This document shows, one piece after another, positions 33,441-43,198 of a DNA stretch of 64,000 bases. The notes below the pieces were generated by a model. The model saw only the letters and a program-made list of their open reading frames with translations, was not told where the DNA came from and ran no database searches. Position 1 is the stretch's first letter. Each line of letters starts with the position of its first letter. The stretch is from JANXLS01 sp035308565 (GTDB lineage Bacteria > Planctomycetota > SZUA-567 > H5-PLA8), in contig DATGGK010000235.1 of NCBI GenBank assembly GCA_035308565.1, positions 21,582 through 85,581 on the forward strand. The letters are read 5' to 3'. Made by a program: the position numbers and the translations under genes.

Positions 33441-33525
33441 CACAAAGAAAAACGCAAAATCCGCAAAGAAAATCTTACCTCTTCTTTGCGAACTTTGCGT
33501 CAAACTTTGCGTCTTTGCGTGAACG
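33441..33525. repeat. AAAGAAAAACGCAAA / CTTTGCG inverted repeat
   Basis: AAAGAAAAACGCAAAATCCG on the left; CTTTGCGAACTTTGCGTC and CTTTGCGTCTTTGCGTGA on the right, partly complementary. A relative of the GCGCCTCTGCG family, lying between uspA and desaturase genes. Confidence 0.6.
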
Positions 33526-33527
33526 AA

Positions 33528-34496
33528 TTATTTCATGCGCCTGTGTTCGCGCGCCTTTTCATAGATGCGCACCGGCACCGGCTGCAAATCCCAGATGATG
33601 CCCAGCCGCGCCATGCACCATAGCATGTAATACGTGATGTCGATCTCCCACCAATAAAACCCCTGCCGCGTCGAGGCCGGGTAAAAATGGTGGTTGTTGT
33701 GCCAGCCTTCGCCCAACGTCAAAAATGCCAGCCAAAGATTGTTGCGGCTGTGATCTTTGGTGCGAAAGCGCTTGTGTCCGAGCAGATGCGACAGCGAATT
33801 GATCGTGCAGGTGGCGTGGAAGAGCACGATCGTTGAAATGAAGAAGCCCCACACCAGCATCTGCATCGCGGAAGTGCCCAGCGACGGGAACCAGTAATTG
33901 AGGAAAAAACCCAGCAGGAACATCAGCGTGCCGAGCGCGATAGGAACGAGGCAGTCGTGGCGGTCGATCACACGCAATTCAGGATACTTGGCCAGATCGG
34001 GAATGGCCTTGAGATTGGTTTTGTAATTCTCGCGCGTGGTGATCCAGAACATGTGGCTCCACATGAACGAATGCTGGTGCGGCGAGTGAACGTCGTCTTC
34101 TTCGTCGGAGTGCGCGTGATGCGCGCGATGATGCGCCGCCCACCATAACGGCCCGCGCTGCACGGCGGAATTGCCGACCATCGCCAGCATGAATTGAATC
34201 ACACGCGAGGTTTTGAACGTTTTGTGCGAAAAATAGCGGTGGTAAAACCCCGTGATCGCGAACATGCGCACAAAATAAAGCAGCGCCGCGACAGCCACGG
34301 CGATCCAACTGAATCCCACCCAGATCACGCCCAAGCACATCAAATGCATGGCAAAAAATGGAATGCAGCGCACCCAGTCGATGCGCTGCTTTGCTTCTTC
34401 AATCTGTGGCGTGGTGATCGTCGGTGCGGCTATACTGAACGATTCGACGGGGGAAAAATGAGAAACCACTTCGGTGCTGCAAACTTTTTTAGACAA
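33528..34496 (-). CDS. Acyl-CoA (delta-9 type) fatty acid desaturase
   Basis: 322 residues, TTG start with AAGGAG 7 nt upstream. Three histidine boxes: HRYFSH, HRAHH and HNNHH (in LGEGWHNNHHFYPAS), which ligate the di-iron centre. Four membrane helices are visible (FAMHLMCLGVIWVGFSWIAV; AVAALLYFVRMFAITGF; LGTLMFLLGFFLNYWF; VWGFFISTIVLFHATC). It introduces a cis double bond into acyl chains and would adjust membrane fluidity. Length and boxes match the stearoyl-CoA desaturase family. Confidence 0.94.
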   Translation of the reverse strand: MSKKVCSTEVVSHFSPVESFSIAAPTITTPQIEEAKQRIDWVRCIPFFAMHLMCLGVIWVGFSWIAVAVAALLYFVRMFAITGFYHRYFSHKTFKTSRVIQFMLAMVGNSAVQRGPLWWAAHHRAHHAHSDEEDDVHSPHQHSFMWSHMFWITTRENYKTNLKAIPDLAKYPELRVIDRHDCLVPIALGTLMFLLGFFLNYWFPSLGTSAMQMLVWGFFISTIVLFHATCTINSLSHLLGHKRFRTKDHSRNNLWLAFLTLGEGWHNNHHFYPASTRQGFYWWEIDITYYMLWCMARLGIIWDLQPVPVRIYEKAREHRRMK

Positions 34497-34721
34497 ACAG
34501 TTGCTCCTTATGACTACAATTAGACGCTTTGGAATGGGTGCACTTCAAACGTTAAAGCGTGCCTCACTCGATTTGCACGATCGGAAGGTCGAGGTTGAGA
34601 CATACTTTCTACAGCGCAGAAGCCATTCCGCCAAGGAAAAAAGGGAATGAACCGCGAAAGACGCATGCACGCGTGCGCGAGGTTCGTGCAATTCACGCTC
34701 ATGCGCTGTAATCTGTAGACC

Positions 34722-36872
34722 ATGGTAAGTCTTGGAAGCGGCATCTCGATCTGGCTGCTGGCGCCGTCAATCGCCGCGGCGCTGGCGCTCGTGTGGCTGA
34801 GCTACCGCCGCGTGCTGGAAGTGAGCGATTACGGCGTGTGGATTCCGCGCGCGCTGCTGGGACTGCGCGCGGCCACAGTGCTGCTGTGCGTGCTGCTGGT
34901 GGCGAATCCGATTTTGCGCTTGAATCGCGCGCCGCGGGACAGCCAGCGCATCGTCGTGCTCGTCGATGCATCGCGCTCAATGGCGGTGCGCGATTCAATC
35001 GGCGGCGAATCGCGCTTCGACACCGCGCGGCGCGTGCTCGAATCGCAAGGCGTGCTGGCGCAGCTCGAAAACATTGCATCGACGCAAGTGCACGCGTTCG
35101 ACGGTGCCGCGCGCCCCGCTGAATTGGCGAAGATTCAACCGACTGGCGATGCCTCTGATTTGGCCGCGGCGCTCAAAGCCGTGCTTGACGAGAAACAGAA
35201 AGCGCCGCTTTCCGCGATCGTGCTGCTTACCGACGGCTGCGAAACTGGCGCGAAAAGCGCGGCGGAATTGCCGCCGGGCCCGCCGATTTACACAGTGGGA
35301 CTCGGTTCGCTGCACGAAGCGATGGTTCAATTTCCCGATATCGCGCTGGCGGACGTGAAAGCCGACCGCGAAGCGTTTGTGCACACGCAAGTCGAAGTGA
35401 AGCTCGAATTGCGCGAAACAAATCTGGCCGGCGAACGCGCCACGATTCAAATCGTGCGCGGCGATCAAATTCTGGCCGAGGACAATATTGAATTGCAGAA
35501 AGACACGACTCACGCGGCGCTGAAATTCACGCCCGAACAGCCCGGCTTGTATGATTTGGAAGCGCGCGTGCTGCCACATGCAAAAGAGAAGATCGCCGAA
35601 AACAACAGCCGCTTTTTTTCGGTGCGCGTCACCGGCCAGAAGATTCGCGTCTTCTATTACGAAGGCACACCGCGCTGGTCGTACAAATTTCTCACCGGAG
35701 TTTTGAAACGCGACCCGCAGATTGCGCTGCAAGCACTGCTGCGCACGAATGTCGATTCGATTTACCAATCGTCGGCGGCCAGCGAATCCGGCGGGCAGCT
35801 TTTTCCTTCAACGCGCGAAACGCTCAAGGGCTACGACTGCGTGATCCTCGGCGACATGCGCGGCAGCGACCTGACCGCGGCGCAAGTTGAAGCGCTCAAG
35901 CAGCACGTCTCCGAAGACGGTGGCGGATTGATTCTGCTCGCCGGCAAAGAATCGTATTCGGCCGGCGGCCTGCCGATGCTGGGCCTGGACGTGATGATGC
36001 CGGCGTCGCTGGCTTCGACGAGAGAATTGACCGGCACGTTCAACCTGACGCTCACGCCGGAAGGCGCGGTGCATCCCGCGTTCGGCGGTCTGGAGAAATT
36101 GCTGCCGATCCACAGCGTGTACACGCTGGGCGAACCCAAACCCGGCGCGCAGGTGCTGGCGCGCGCGTCCGGTGAGAAAGGTTCGTACGCGGTGGTCTTC
36201 GCGCAGCGCTACGGCAACGGGCGCGTCTTCGCCTTCGCGTCGGATTCGGATTGGTCGTGGCCCACGCGCTACAAAGACAGCGGCGGCGACAGCCTGTTTG
36301 CGCGCTTCTGGGGCCAGGCGATTCGCTGGGCGGCGAATCGCCAGCTTGCGCCCGAGCAGCAGGGCGCAGTCACGATCTCGACGGACAAGGACGTGTACAA
36401 GTTGGGCGAGACCGTGCACGTCTACGCATCCGGGAGTGATCTATCGTCAATAAAGGAGGGGACGATTTCGGAGCCGCTGCCGCTTGCAGGCGGGCCGCCT
36501 GCACCACAAATTAAGATTGACTTCGGCCAAAGCGGCGAACGTTTGGAATCGCAATTCGTGGCAAAGACTCCTGGCCTGCATCACATCGCGGCAGGCGGAG
36601 CGACCGGCGAATTTCTCGTCGAACGCCCCGCCGGCGAATTCGATCGCCTGGCCTTGAACGATGCGCTGCTGCGCCAATTGTCGTCATCCAGCGGCGGGCA
36701 GTATTTCGACGCAACCACGGCGCGGAATCTGCCGGACACAATCAAGCTCTCCGGCAAAATCAAAACCGAAATGCGCGAGTATGTCCTCAGCGATTCGTGG
36801 GTGCCGTTCGCGCTGGTGGTGCTGTGCCTCGGCGCGGAATGGGCGCTGCGCAAGCGGATGCAGGTGATTTAG
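34722..36872 (+). CDS. Membrane-anchored VWA / glutamine amidotransferase-like protein
   Basis: 716 residues. Two N-terminal helices (WLLAPSIAAALALVWLSY; ALLGLRAATVLLCVLLVA), then a von Willebrand A domain with the metal site VVLVDASRSMAV and IVLLTDGCETG. A beta domain follows (VEVKLELRETNLAGERATIQ). From about residue 330 there is a class I amidotransferase-like fold (GYDCVILGDMRGSDLTAAQV, GGGLILLAGKESYSAGGLPM). A helix closes the protein (WVPFALVVLCLGAEWALRKR). Common in Planctomycetes near MoxR and DUF58 genes; here DUF58 is 8 kb away. A 26-base type A repeat is read through as LAGGPPAPQ. Confidence 0.85.
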   Translation: MVSLGSGISIWLLAPSIAAALALVWLSYRRVLEVSDYGVWIPRALLGLRAATVLLCVLLVANPILRLNRAPRDSQRIVVLVDASRSMAVRDSIGGESRFDTARRVLESQGVLAQLENIASTQVHAFDGAARPAELAKIQPTGDASDLAAALKAVLDEKQKAPLSAIVLLTDGCETGAKSAAELPPGPPIYTVGLGSLHEAMVQFPDIALADVKADREAFVHTQVEVKLELRETNLAGERATIQIVRGDQILAEDNIELQKDTTHAALKFTPEQPGLYDLEARVLPHAKEKIAENNSRFFSVRVTGQKIRVFYYEGTPRWSYKFLTGVLKRDPQIALQALLRTNVDSIYQSSAASESGGQLFPSTRETLKGYDCVILGDMRGSDLTAAQVEALKQHVSEDGGGLILLAGKESYSAGGLPMLGLDVMMPASLASTRELTGTFNLTLTPEGAVHPAFGGLEKLLPIHSVYTLGEPKPGAQVLARASGEKGSYAVVFAQRYGNGRVFAFASDSDWSWPTRYKDSGGDSLFARFWGQAIRWAANRQLAPEQQGAVTISTDKDVYKLGETVHVYASGSDLSSIKEGTISEPLPLAGGPPAPQIKIDFGQSGERLESQFVAKTPGLHHIAAGGATGEFLVERPAGEFDRLALNDALLRQLSSSSGGQYFDATTARNLPDTIKLSGKIKTEMREYVLSDSWVPFALVVLCLGAEWALRKRMQVI
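36484..36509. repeat. Type A palindromic repeat inside the VWA gene
   Basis: TTGCAGGCGGGCCGCCTGCA followed by CCACAA; GCAGGCGGGCCGCCTGC is a hairpin. In frame, encoding LAGGPPAPQ. Confidence 0.82.
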
Positions 36873-37064
36873 CAGTATGAATGTTTCGTTAATTCAAATG
36901 AAATGGCGCTGTAAAAGCTTGCACGAAAAAAATCGCGGGTATAACGGACAAATCAACGGAAAGCGGGTGAGGAGTTGGGGAAGGCGCGCGCGCCGAAGGT
37001 GTTCTTGTGAAATTAGTTCGTCGGGAACGCTCCTATCGCTCAGATGTTGCCGAGGGAAATTGCG

Positions 37065-39677
37065 ATGATTTCAGCAGCCGTCAAGAGAATACTGAACCAG
37101 CAGCGGAAGGGGCGGCCGTCTATCAGCGTCAATCCGCTGCTGATCGAGGCGTCGAAATCGGACGCGGATGCCATTGTCAAAAAGCTGGAGTCATCGCGAA
37201 ACGGGCTGACGACCGACGAAGCCGCGATCCGGATCGAAAAATTCGGCGAGAATATCGTCGGGCAGGAACATCAGCAGACTTGGTACGGACTCTTATTGCA
37301 TTCCATTCTAAATCCGCTCGTTATTTTGCTGGCGGTGCTGGGAATCCTGTCGTCCCTGACCGGCGACATACCATCTTGCGTCATCATGTTCACCATGGTC
37401 TTTCTGGGCGTGATCATCCGCTTCGTGCAGGAAAAACGCGCGGACACGGCCGCCGCGAAGCTCAAGGCCATGATCAGCGTGACGGCGACGGCGCTCCGCG
37501 ACGGCGCAGCGGTGGAAATTCCGCTCGAGAAGCTTGTGCCTGGAGACGTCGTCAAGCTCGCCGCCGGCGACATGATTCCCGCGGATTTGCGCGTGCTGGC
37601 GTGCAAGGATTTGTTCGTGATTCAATCCAGTCTCACCGGCGAGTCGCTTCCCATCGAAAAATTTGACCATCGCGACGAACAGGCCGATCGGCCGCCGCTG
37701 GAAAGCCCGAATGTCTGTTTCCTGGGAACGAGCGTGGAGCGCGGAACGGCGACGGCAGTTGTCGTGGCGAGCGGCTCAAACACGTACCTGGGCGGAATCG
37801 CGCGCGCCATTACGGGCCAGCAGATACAAACGGCTTTCGACAAGGGCATCAACAGATTCACGTGGCTGATGATCGCATTCATGTGCGTGATGACGCCGAC
37901 AGTGTTCCTGATCCAGGGCTTGTTCAAGCAGAACTGGATGGAAGCGTTTTTCTTCTCGATGGCGGTGGCGGTGGGCCTCACGCCCGAAATGCTGCCGATG
38001 ATCGTGACGGTGTGCCTGTCCAAAGGCGCGCTGGCGATGTCGCGCAAGAAGGTCATCGTGAAGCGGCTCAATTCCATTCAGAATCTCGGCGCGATGGATG
38101 TGCTCTGCACGGACAAGACCGGGACGCTGACGATGGACAAGGTGATTTTGGAGCAGCACTGCGACGTGGCGGGCAAGGAGGACGACGACGTACTCGCGCT
38201 GGCGTACCTGAACAGCCATTTCCAAACCGGGCTGAAGAATTTGCTAGATCGCGCGGTTCTGGAGTACAAGGAACTGCACGACACGCTGAAAGTCAGCACG
38301 TATAGCAAGTTCGATGAAATCCCTTTCGATTTTCAGCGCAAAATGATGTCGGTCGTTGTGGAAAAACCCGATGGTGCGCATCGTCTGATTTGCAAGGGAG
38401 CCACCGAGGAAATCTACAAGCGCTGCACAACTTTTGAATTGAACGGAAAAATTTTCCCCATCGACAATTTGCTGATCAGCACGCTGCGCGAAGAATACGA
38501 GGACCTAAGCGCCGACGGCTTCCGGGTGCTCGGCATCGCCTATAAAGATCCGCCCAAGAAGCAAAGCTATTCGACCGCCGATGAAACCGAACTGACGCTG
38601 AAGGGTTACATCGCATTTCTCGATCCGCCGAAGGAAAGCGCCATGGCGGCGCTGCAGGCATTGAAGAACCACGGCATCGCCGTCAAGGTATTAACCGGCG
38701 ACAACAACCTGGTCAGCAAAAAAGTCTGCAAGGAAGTCGGCTTGCCGACCGACCATATTCTGCTCGGTCCCGCGATTGAAACCATGACGGACGCCGAGCT
38801 TTCCAATGCGGTGGAAGAGACGACGTTGTTCGCGCGGCTGTCGCCGGCGCACAAGCAGCGCATCATTCAGACGCTGCAGCAGCGCAAGCACGTGGTTGGA
38901 TTCCTGGGAGACGGCATCAACGACGCCGCCGCGCTGAGGGCCGCCGACGTGGGGGTTTCGGTGGACACGGCGGTCGATATCGCCAAGGAATCGGCGGACA
39001 TGATTCTGCTGGAAAAGAATCTGCTGGTGCTCGAAGAAGGCGTGCTGGAAGGGCGCAAGGTTTTCGCCAATATTTTGAAATACATCCGCATGGGAGCGAG
39101 TTCGAATTTTGGAAACATGTTCAGCGTGCTGGGGGCCAGCATTTTTCTGCCGTTCGAGCCGATGAGGCCGCTGCAGATTTTGACGAACAACCTGCTCTAC
39201 GATTTTTCGCAGGTGCCCATTCCGAGCGACGACGTGGACCCCGAGGAAATTGCGAAACCGCGGCCGTGGTCGATGAATCTGATTGCGCGCTTCATCGTGC
39301 TGATCGGGCCGTGCAGTTCGATTTTCGATTACACGACCTACTTCATTATGCTTTACGTCTTTAATTGCTGGAACAACGCTTCGCTCTTTCAAACCGGGTG
39401 GTTTGTCGAATCGCTGATCACGCAGACGCTCATCATCCACATCATCCGCACCAACAAGATTCCCTTCATTCAAAGCCGCGCGAGTTGGCCGTTGATCGTA
39501 ACCTCGTCAATAATCATAGCGATCGGCGCGTACCTTCCGTTTTCGCCCCTCGCCGGCTACCTCGGTTTTACCGCGCTGCCGCACCTGTATTGGCCGCTGC
39601 TGCTGGCCACGCTGTTGTGCTACGTGATCTTGACCCAAATCGTGAAAACATGGCTGGTGCGAAAGTTGCTGATCTAA
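37065..39677 (+). CDS. mgtA: Magnesium-transporting P-type ATPase (MgtA type)
   Basis: About 870 residues. I prefer ATG 37065, which has GAGGGA in front; ATG 37044 is also in frame. Cation-ATPase N-terminus (LESSRNGLTTDEAAIRIEKF), the TGES loop in SLTGESLPIEK, phosphorylation site DKTGTLTMDK, MgtA-specific YLNSHFQTGLKNLLDRAVLE, hinge GDGINDAAALRAADVG, and ten helices including the C-terminal set (WPLIVTSSIIIAIGAYLPF). It would import Mg2+ through the inner membrane. No leader-peptide or riboswitch element was recognised in the 190-base upstream gap. Confidence 0.93.
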   Translation: MISAAVKRILNQQRKGRPSISVNPLLIEASKSDADAIVKKLESSRNGLTTDEAAIRIEKFGENIVGQEHQQTWYGLLLHSILNPLVILLAVLGILSSLTGDIPSCVIMFTMVFLGVIIRFVQEKRADTAAAKLKAMISVTATALRDGAAVEIPLEKLVPGDVVKLAAGDMIPADLRVLACKDLFVIQSSLTGESLPIEKFDHRDEQADRPPLESPNVCFLGTSVERGTATAVVVASGSNTYLGGIARAITGQQIQTAFDKGINRFTWLMIAFMCVMTPTVFLIQGLFKQNWMEAFFFSMAVAVGLTPEMLPMIVTVCLSKGALAMSRKKVIVKRLNSIQNLGAMDVLCTDKTGTLTMDKVILEQHCDVAGKEDDDVLALAYLNSHFQTGLKNLLDRAVLEYKELHDTLKVSTYSKFDEIPFDFQRKMMSVVVEKPDGAHRLICKGATEEIYKRCTTFELNGKIFPIDNLLISTLREEYEDLSADGFRVLGIAYKDPPKKQSYSTADETELTLKGYIAFLDPPKESAMAALQALKNHGIAVKVLTGDNNLVSKKVCKEVGLPTDHILLGPAIETMTDAELSNAVEETTLFARLSPAHKQRIIQTLQQRKHVVGFLGDGINDAAALRAADVGVSVDTAVDIAKESADMILLEKNLLVLEEGVLEGRKVFANILKYIRMGASSNFGNMFSVLGASIFLPFEPMRPLQILTNNLLYDFSQVPIPSDDVDPEEIAKPRPWSMNLIARFIVLIGPCSSIFDYTTYFIMLYVFNCWNNASLFQTGWFVESLITQTLIIHIIRTNKIPFIQSRASWPLIVTSSIIIAIGAYLPFSPLAGYLGFTALPHLYWPLLLATLLCYVILTQIVKTWLVRKLLI

Positions 39678-39762
39678 CGCAAGGTTTGAAGATCAAGATT
39701 TGAGTTTAGCGGCTGGAACCTTAAACTCTGAATCCTTGAATTTTGGATTTTGTGGAGCAGGC

Positions 39763-40875
39763 ATGAAGATCGGCGTTCTTGGCGCGGGGCAGCTTGGGCG
39801 GATGCTGGCGCTGCATGGTTTTCCACTGGGGATGCGCTTTCGGTTTTTCGATCCGACCGCAAAAGGGCCAGCCAACGATCTGGCCGAACAACACGCCGAA
39901 GACTACCGCAGCGCCGGTGCGCTGAAAAGTTTTGCGCAGGGCTTGGACGCGGTCACCTACGAGTTCGAAAACGTGCCTGTCGAATCGGCTCGGCTGCTCG
40001 CCGAATGCGTGCCGCACGTCTTTCCGCCGCCCGAAGCGCTCGAGGCGTCACAAGACCGTTTCGCGGAGAAAACGCTCTTCAATTCGCTCGGTATCCCCAC
40101 GGCTCCGTTTTGTTGCGTTGAAAACGTCGATGCGTTGCGCGGCGCGGTTGAACAATTTGGGCTGCCCGCGATCTTGAAAACGCGGCGAATGGGCTACGAC
40201 GGCAAAGGCCAGTTTGTCATCCGCAACGAATCGCATATCGATGAAGCCTTCCGTGAGCTGGGCGGCAGGAATCTGATTCTCGAAGGCTTCGTCGATTTCG
40301 ACCGCGAACTGTCGATTCTCGCCGCGCGCAACCGCAGCGGTCAAACGGTCTTTTATCCGCTCGTCGAAAATGTCCACGAAGGCGGCATCCTGCGCGTCGC
40401 GCGCGCGCCCGCGCCGAATTTGACGCCCGCCATGCAGCCGCATGCCGAGGAACTCGCCACCCGCGTGCTGAATGCGCTGAACTACGACGGCGTGCTCGCC
40501 ATCGAGCTTTTCGAAAAACACGGCAACCTCGTCGCCAACGAAATGGCCTGCCGCGTTCACAACTCCGGGCACTGGACCATCGAGGGCGCCGAGACCAGCC
40601 AGTTCGAAAATCACTTGCGCGCCGGTTTGGATTATCCGCTGGGTTCGGCGCACGCCCTCGGTTATACGGTGATGCTGAATTTGATCGGCACGGTTCCGGT
40701 AGTGCGCGATATCCTGTCCGTGAAGGGCGCGCACCTGCACCTCTACAACAAAGCGCCGAAGCCGGGCCGTAAGCTTGGCCACATCACAGTGGTCGGCGAA
40801 AATCCGGAGGAGCGGGAAGTGCGTTTGCAGGAATTAATGGAGGTGATGGGGCAGGAGATCAGCAATAGAAGTTAG
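39763..40875 (+). CDS. purK: 5-(carboxyamino)imidazole ribonucleotide synthase
   Basis: 370 residues from ATG 39763, preceded by GGAG. ATP-grasp enzyme: MKIGVLGAGQLGRMLALHGF, DAVTYEFENVPVESA, ILKTRRMGYDGKGQFVIRNE, VDFDRELSILAARNRSG and NEMACRVHNSGHWTIEGAET are PurK signatures. It carboxylates AIR using ATP and bicarbonate in purine synthesis. purE is not in the window. The stretch just upstream (39690-39755) holds a CTTGAATTTTGGATTTTG type C-like repeat, which sits against the ribosome-binding site. Confidence 0.95.
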   Translation: MKIGVLGAGQLGRMLALHGFPLGMRFRFFDPTAKGPANDLAEQHAEDYRSAGALKSFAQGLDAVTYEFENVPVESARLLAECVPHVFPPPEALEASQDRFAEKTLFNSLGIPTAPFCCVENVDALRGAVEQFGLPAILKTRRMGYDGKGQFVIRNESHIDEAFRELGGRNLILEGFVDFDRELSILAARNRSGQTVFYPLVENVHEGGILRVARAPAPNLTPAMQPHAEELATRVLNALNYDGVLAIELFEKHGNLVANEMACRVHNSGHWTIEGAETSQFENHLRAGLDYPLGSAHALGYTVMLNLIGTVPVVRDILSVKGAHLHLYNKAPKPGRKLGHITVVGENPEEREVRLQELMEVMGQEISNRS

Positions 40876-41007
40876 GAGCCAGGGACCAGGCGGGTGGCCC
40901 ACCTCATCGGCACCCGTCGCGAGTTCCTCGACACAGACATTGGACGGCAAGTCGCAACGCTCGCATTGGACGGACTTGGCAGCCCGTTCTACAAATGAAA
41001 GGCACCT

Positions 41008-41622
41008 GTGCCAAAGCCGCTCACTCGCCGCATCGCTCTCGCCCTCACCGGCGCCAGCGGCGCCATCTATGGCCGCCGCATCCTCGAAGAACTCGCCGCG
41101 CGCGACCACATCGAAACGCATCTGATGATCTCGCCCGCCGCGCAAAAAGTCCTGAAACTCGAAGAGAACATCTCCATAAACATCGAACGCTTCGATCCCA
41201 AATCGCTCGGCTTGAAGAGCGCCAAGAATCTCGTCTATCATCGCCACGACGACATCGCCGCGTCCGCCTCGTCGGGCAGCTACCGCATCGAGGCGCTGGT
41301 GATCGCGCCGTGTTCGATGGGCTGCGCCGCCGCCATCGCGCACGGCATGTCCGACAACCTGATCGAACGCGCCGCCGACGTGATGCTCAAAGAACGCCGC
41401 CCGCTGATCGTCGTCCCGCGCGAAACGCCGCTCTCGACGGTGCACCTGAAAAACCTGCTCACGCTTTCCGAACTCGGCGCGCTGGTGCTCCCCGCCAGTC
41501 CGGGTTTTTACAACAAACCCAAATCCGTCGCCGAACTGGTCGATTTCGTCGTCGCGCGCGTGCTGGACCATTTGAAGATCGAGCATGATCTGGTCAAGCG
41601 GTGGGGTGAGAATGCGTCATGA
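41008..41622 (+). CDS. ubiX: Flavin prenyltransferase UbiX
   Basis: 204 residues, GTG start with AAAGG in front. RIALALTGASGAIYGRRIL binds FMN; SGSYRIEALVIAPCSMGCAA, MSDNLIERAADVMLKERRPL and VPRETPLSTVHLKNLL are diagnostic; ASPGFYNKP follows. It makes prenylated FMN for UbiD-type decarboxylases; no ubiD is in the window. The stop overlaps the start of the next gene (ATGA). Confidence 0.95.
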   Translation: MPKPLTRRIALALTGASGAIYGRRILEELAARDHIETHLMISPAAQKVLKLEENISINIERFDPKSLGLKSAKNLVYHRHDDIAASASSGSYRIEALVIAPCSMGCAAAIAHGMSDNLIERAADVMLKERRPLIVVPRETPLSTVHLKNLLTLSELGALVLPASPGFYNKPKSVAELVDFVVARVLDHLKIEHDLVKRWGENAS

Positions 41623-43136
41623 AATTCCCGCGCATTCGATTCTCGCTACGCACGCTGCTGCTGGCCACGCTGCTGGTGGGCGGGGTAATGTTGGTGTGGC
41701 GCGTGAGGGAGCCGTGGGCGTTTAAACGATGGACTCAATATCACCCCTCAAACGAAGATGCGCGCGAGCGCGAGCGTTATTGGACGGTGTCCCTATCGAC
41801 GTGCGACTTGTCACCGTCCGGGCGCTTTCTGCTTCTCGGCGACATGCAAGGAAGACCCGGCACGCATGAACATTGCATCGCGGTATTGAATTTGGATGAA
41901 ATGAAAGTTGGCGCTTCTGAGATCGTGCGGAATTGCCGCTGGCACAATCGATTCGACTGGTTGCTCACCGAAATCTCCGACAACCGGCCGGTAATGCTGC
42001 GTATAAAAAATGCAAACGATCCGACGCCAATGACGAAAGCCGTTGTGTCCATGGCGCCTTTGAGCCATGACGCGAAATTCGTCCGTTGCAAGATTGTCGA
42101 TTATCAAAACAAGCAAACGATTTTTGAAAGCGAACACACGCTCTCGTTTTCGAAAAAGGGCCGCTTTCTAAAAGAGGAATCCGGTAAAACAACTTCAATC
42201 TACGAGGCGAAAGGCTTCAAACGCGTTTTCCAAATCGAGCGAATGGGTGAATCGGACTTCGTGTGCAACGACCATATGCTGATACGTCACATAAAGCGCT
42301 TCGATCCCGACAAGGCGCCGCATTTCACGTATGCGCTAGAGTGTTATGATGTTGAATCGTCGCAGCGCCGCTGGTGCTGGGATGCGCCCAAGCCTTGCTA
42401 CAAGGTCGAACTCGATGAGTATGAAGTGATTGAAAATCCACGCCGAACGAACGATTACCCGCTTTACTTTTCCTGCTATTCATTGTCACCTGTGCGCAAG
42501 GATGGATCAAAAGTCGATTGGGACAGGGACCAATTGAGGATGGTGAATTGGGGCGTCGATCCAGATGCCTTCGAGCTTCCAGCGCAACTTACAAGGTACA
42601 CGATGCCGGCTGAAGGCGCTGCGGTCACGGAAGTATCCAGCAGCATATTGGGTCCGCCCATGAACGTCTGCGGGATGAGTTGGATGGGTACGTACTCGCG
42701 GGACGGAGCGTGGTGGTTCTTCGTGCGGCCGGGACGCCAAAAGTTGGGAGTCGCGACGGCCGAGCATGCTGAGGAATCGATGTCCGGCAACTGGGTGCAG
42801 GATCGTTCATTTCTTTTCGATTTGTCCGTGGACTCAAATGAAGCCGGGCCTCCTTGGATTCGAGCGTCGTTGGCTGCTGGCGATGTGAAAATCGCGGGAA
42901 TGCCCATGGCGTCATACGATGGCTCGCGTGTAGTCGCAGTGCTGGAGAACCTCGACATTGGCGTCTGGACCCGCAGCCGCCAGCATTTCGAATGGTGGGG
43001 CATCTACGAGCAGCCCGAATGCTGGCTCGCCGCCGCGCTATTGATTGGTTTTGTGTGGAGCGTCCGCCGCGATTGGATTGACGCCCGCAAAATCGCCCTT
43101 GCGCCCAAATCCGTTTCGCCGACCGTTTCGGTGTAA
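41619..43136 (+). CDS. Hypothetical membrane protein, FSLRTLL N-terminus
   Basis: 505 residues. MKFPRIRFSLRTLLLATLLV begins a membrane helix; the FSLRTLL motif is recurrent in planctomycete membrane proteins. A large middle (residues 35-455) has beta-propeller-like repeats of strands (CDLSPSGRFLLLGDMQGRPG; WWFFVRPGRQKLGVATAEHA) and would face outward. A second helix (CWLAAALLIGFVWSVRRDW) is near the C-terminus. ATGA overlap with ubiX suggests coupled translation. Function unknown. Confidence 0.78.
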   Translation: MKFPRIRFSLRTLLLATLLVGGVMLVWRVREPWAFKRWTQYHPSNEDARERERYWTVSLSTCDLSPSGRFLLLGDMQGRPGTHEHCIAVLNLDEMKVGASEIVRNCRWHNRFDWLLTEISDNRPVMLRIKNANDPTPMTKAVVSMAPLSHDAKFVRCKIVDYQNKQTIFESEHTLSFSKKGRFLKEESGKTTSIYEAKGFKRVFQIERMGESDFVCNDHMLIRHIKRFDPDKAPHFTYALECYDVESSQRRWCWDAPKPCYKVELDEYEVIENPRRTNDYPLYFSCYSLSPVRKDGSKVDWDRDQLRMVNWGVDPDAFELPAQLTRYTMPAEGAAVTEVSSSILGPPMNVCGMSWMGTYSRDGAWWFFVRPGRQKLGVATAEHAEESMSGNWVQDRSFLFDLSVDSNEAGPPWIRASLAAGDVKIAGMPMASYDGSRVVAVLENLDIGVWTRSRQHFEWWGIYEQPECWLAAALLIGFVWSVRRDWIDARKIALAPKSVSPTVSV

Positions 43137-43148
43137 TCCTCATATTCC

Positions 43149-43180
43149 GTCTCTGCGCCTCCGCGCCTCTGCGAGAAAAA
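43149..43180. repeat. Dispersed repeat, 'GCGCCTCTGCG' family
   Basis: GTCTCTGCGCCTCCGCGCCT followed by CTGCGAGAAAAA, directly before the AAAGGAGAG ribosome-binding site of the sugar isomerase gene. Same family as 1500-1531 and 51920-51970. Confidence 0.7.
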
Positions 43181-43198
43181 TAAAGGAGAGATCGAACC

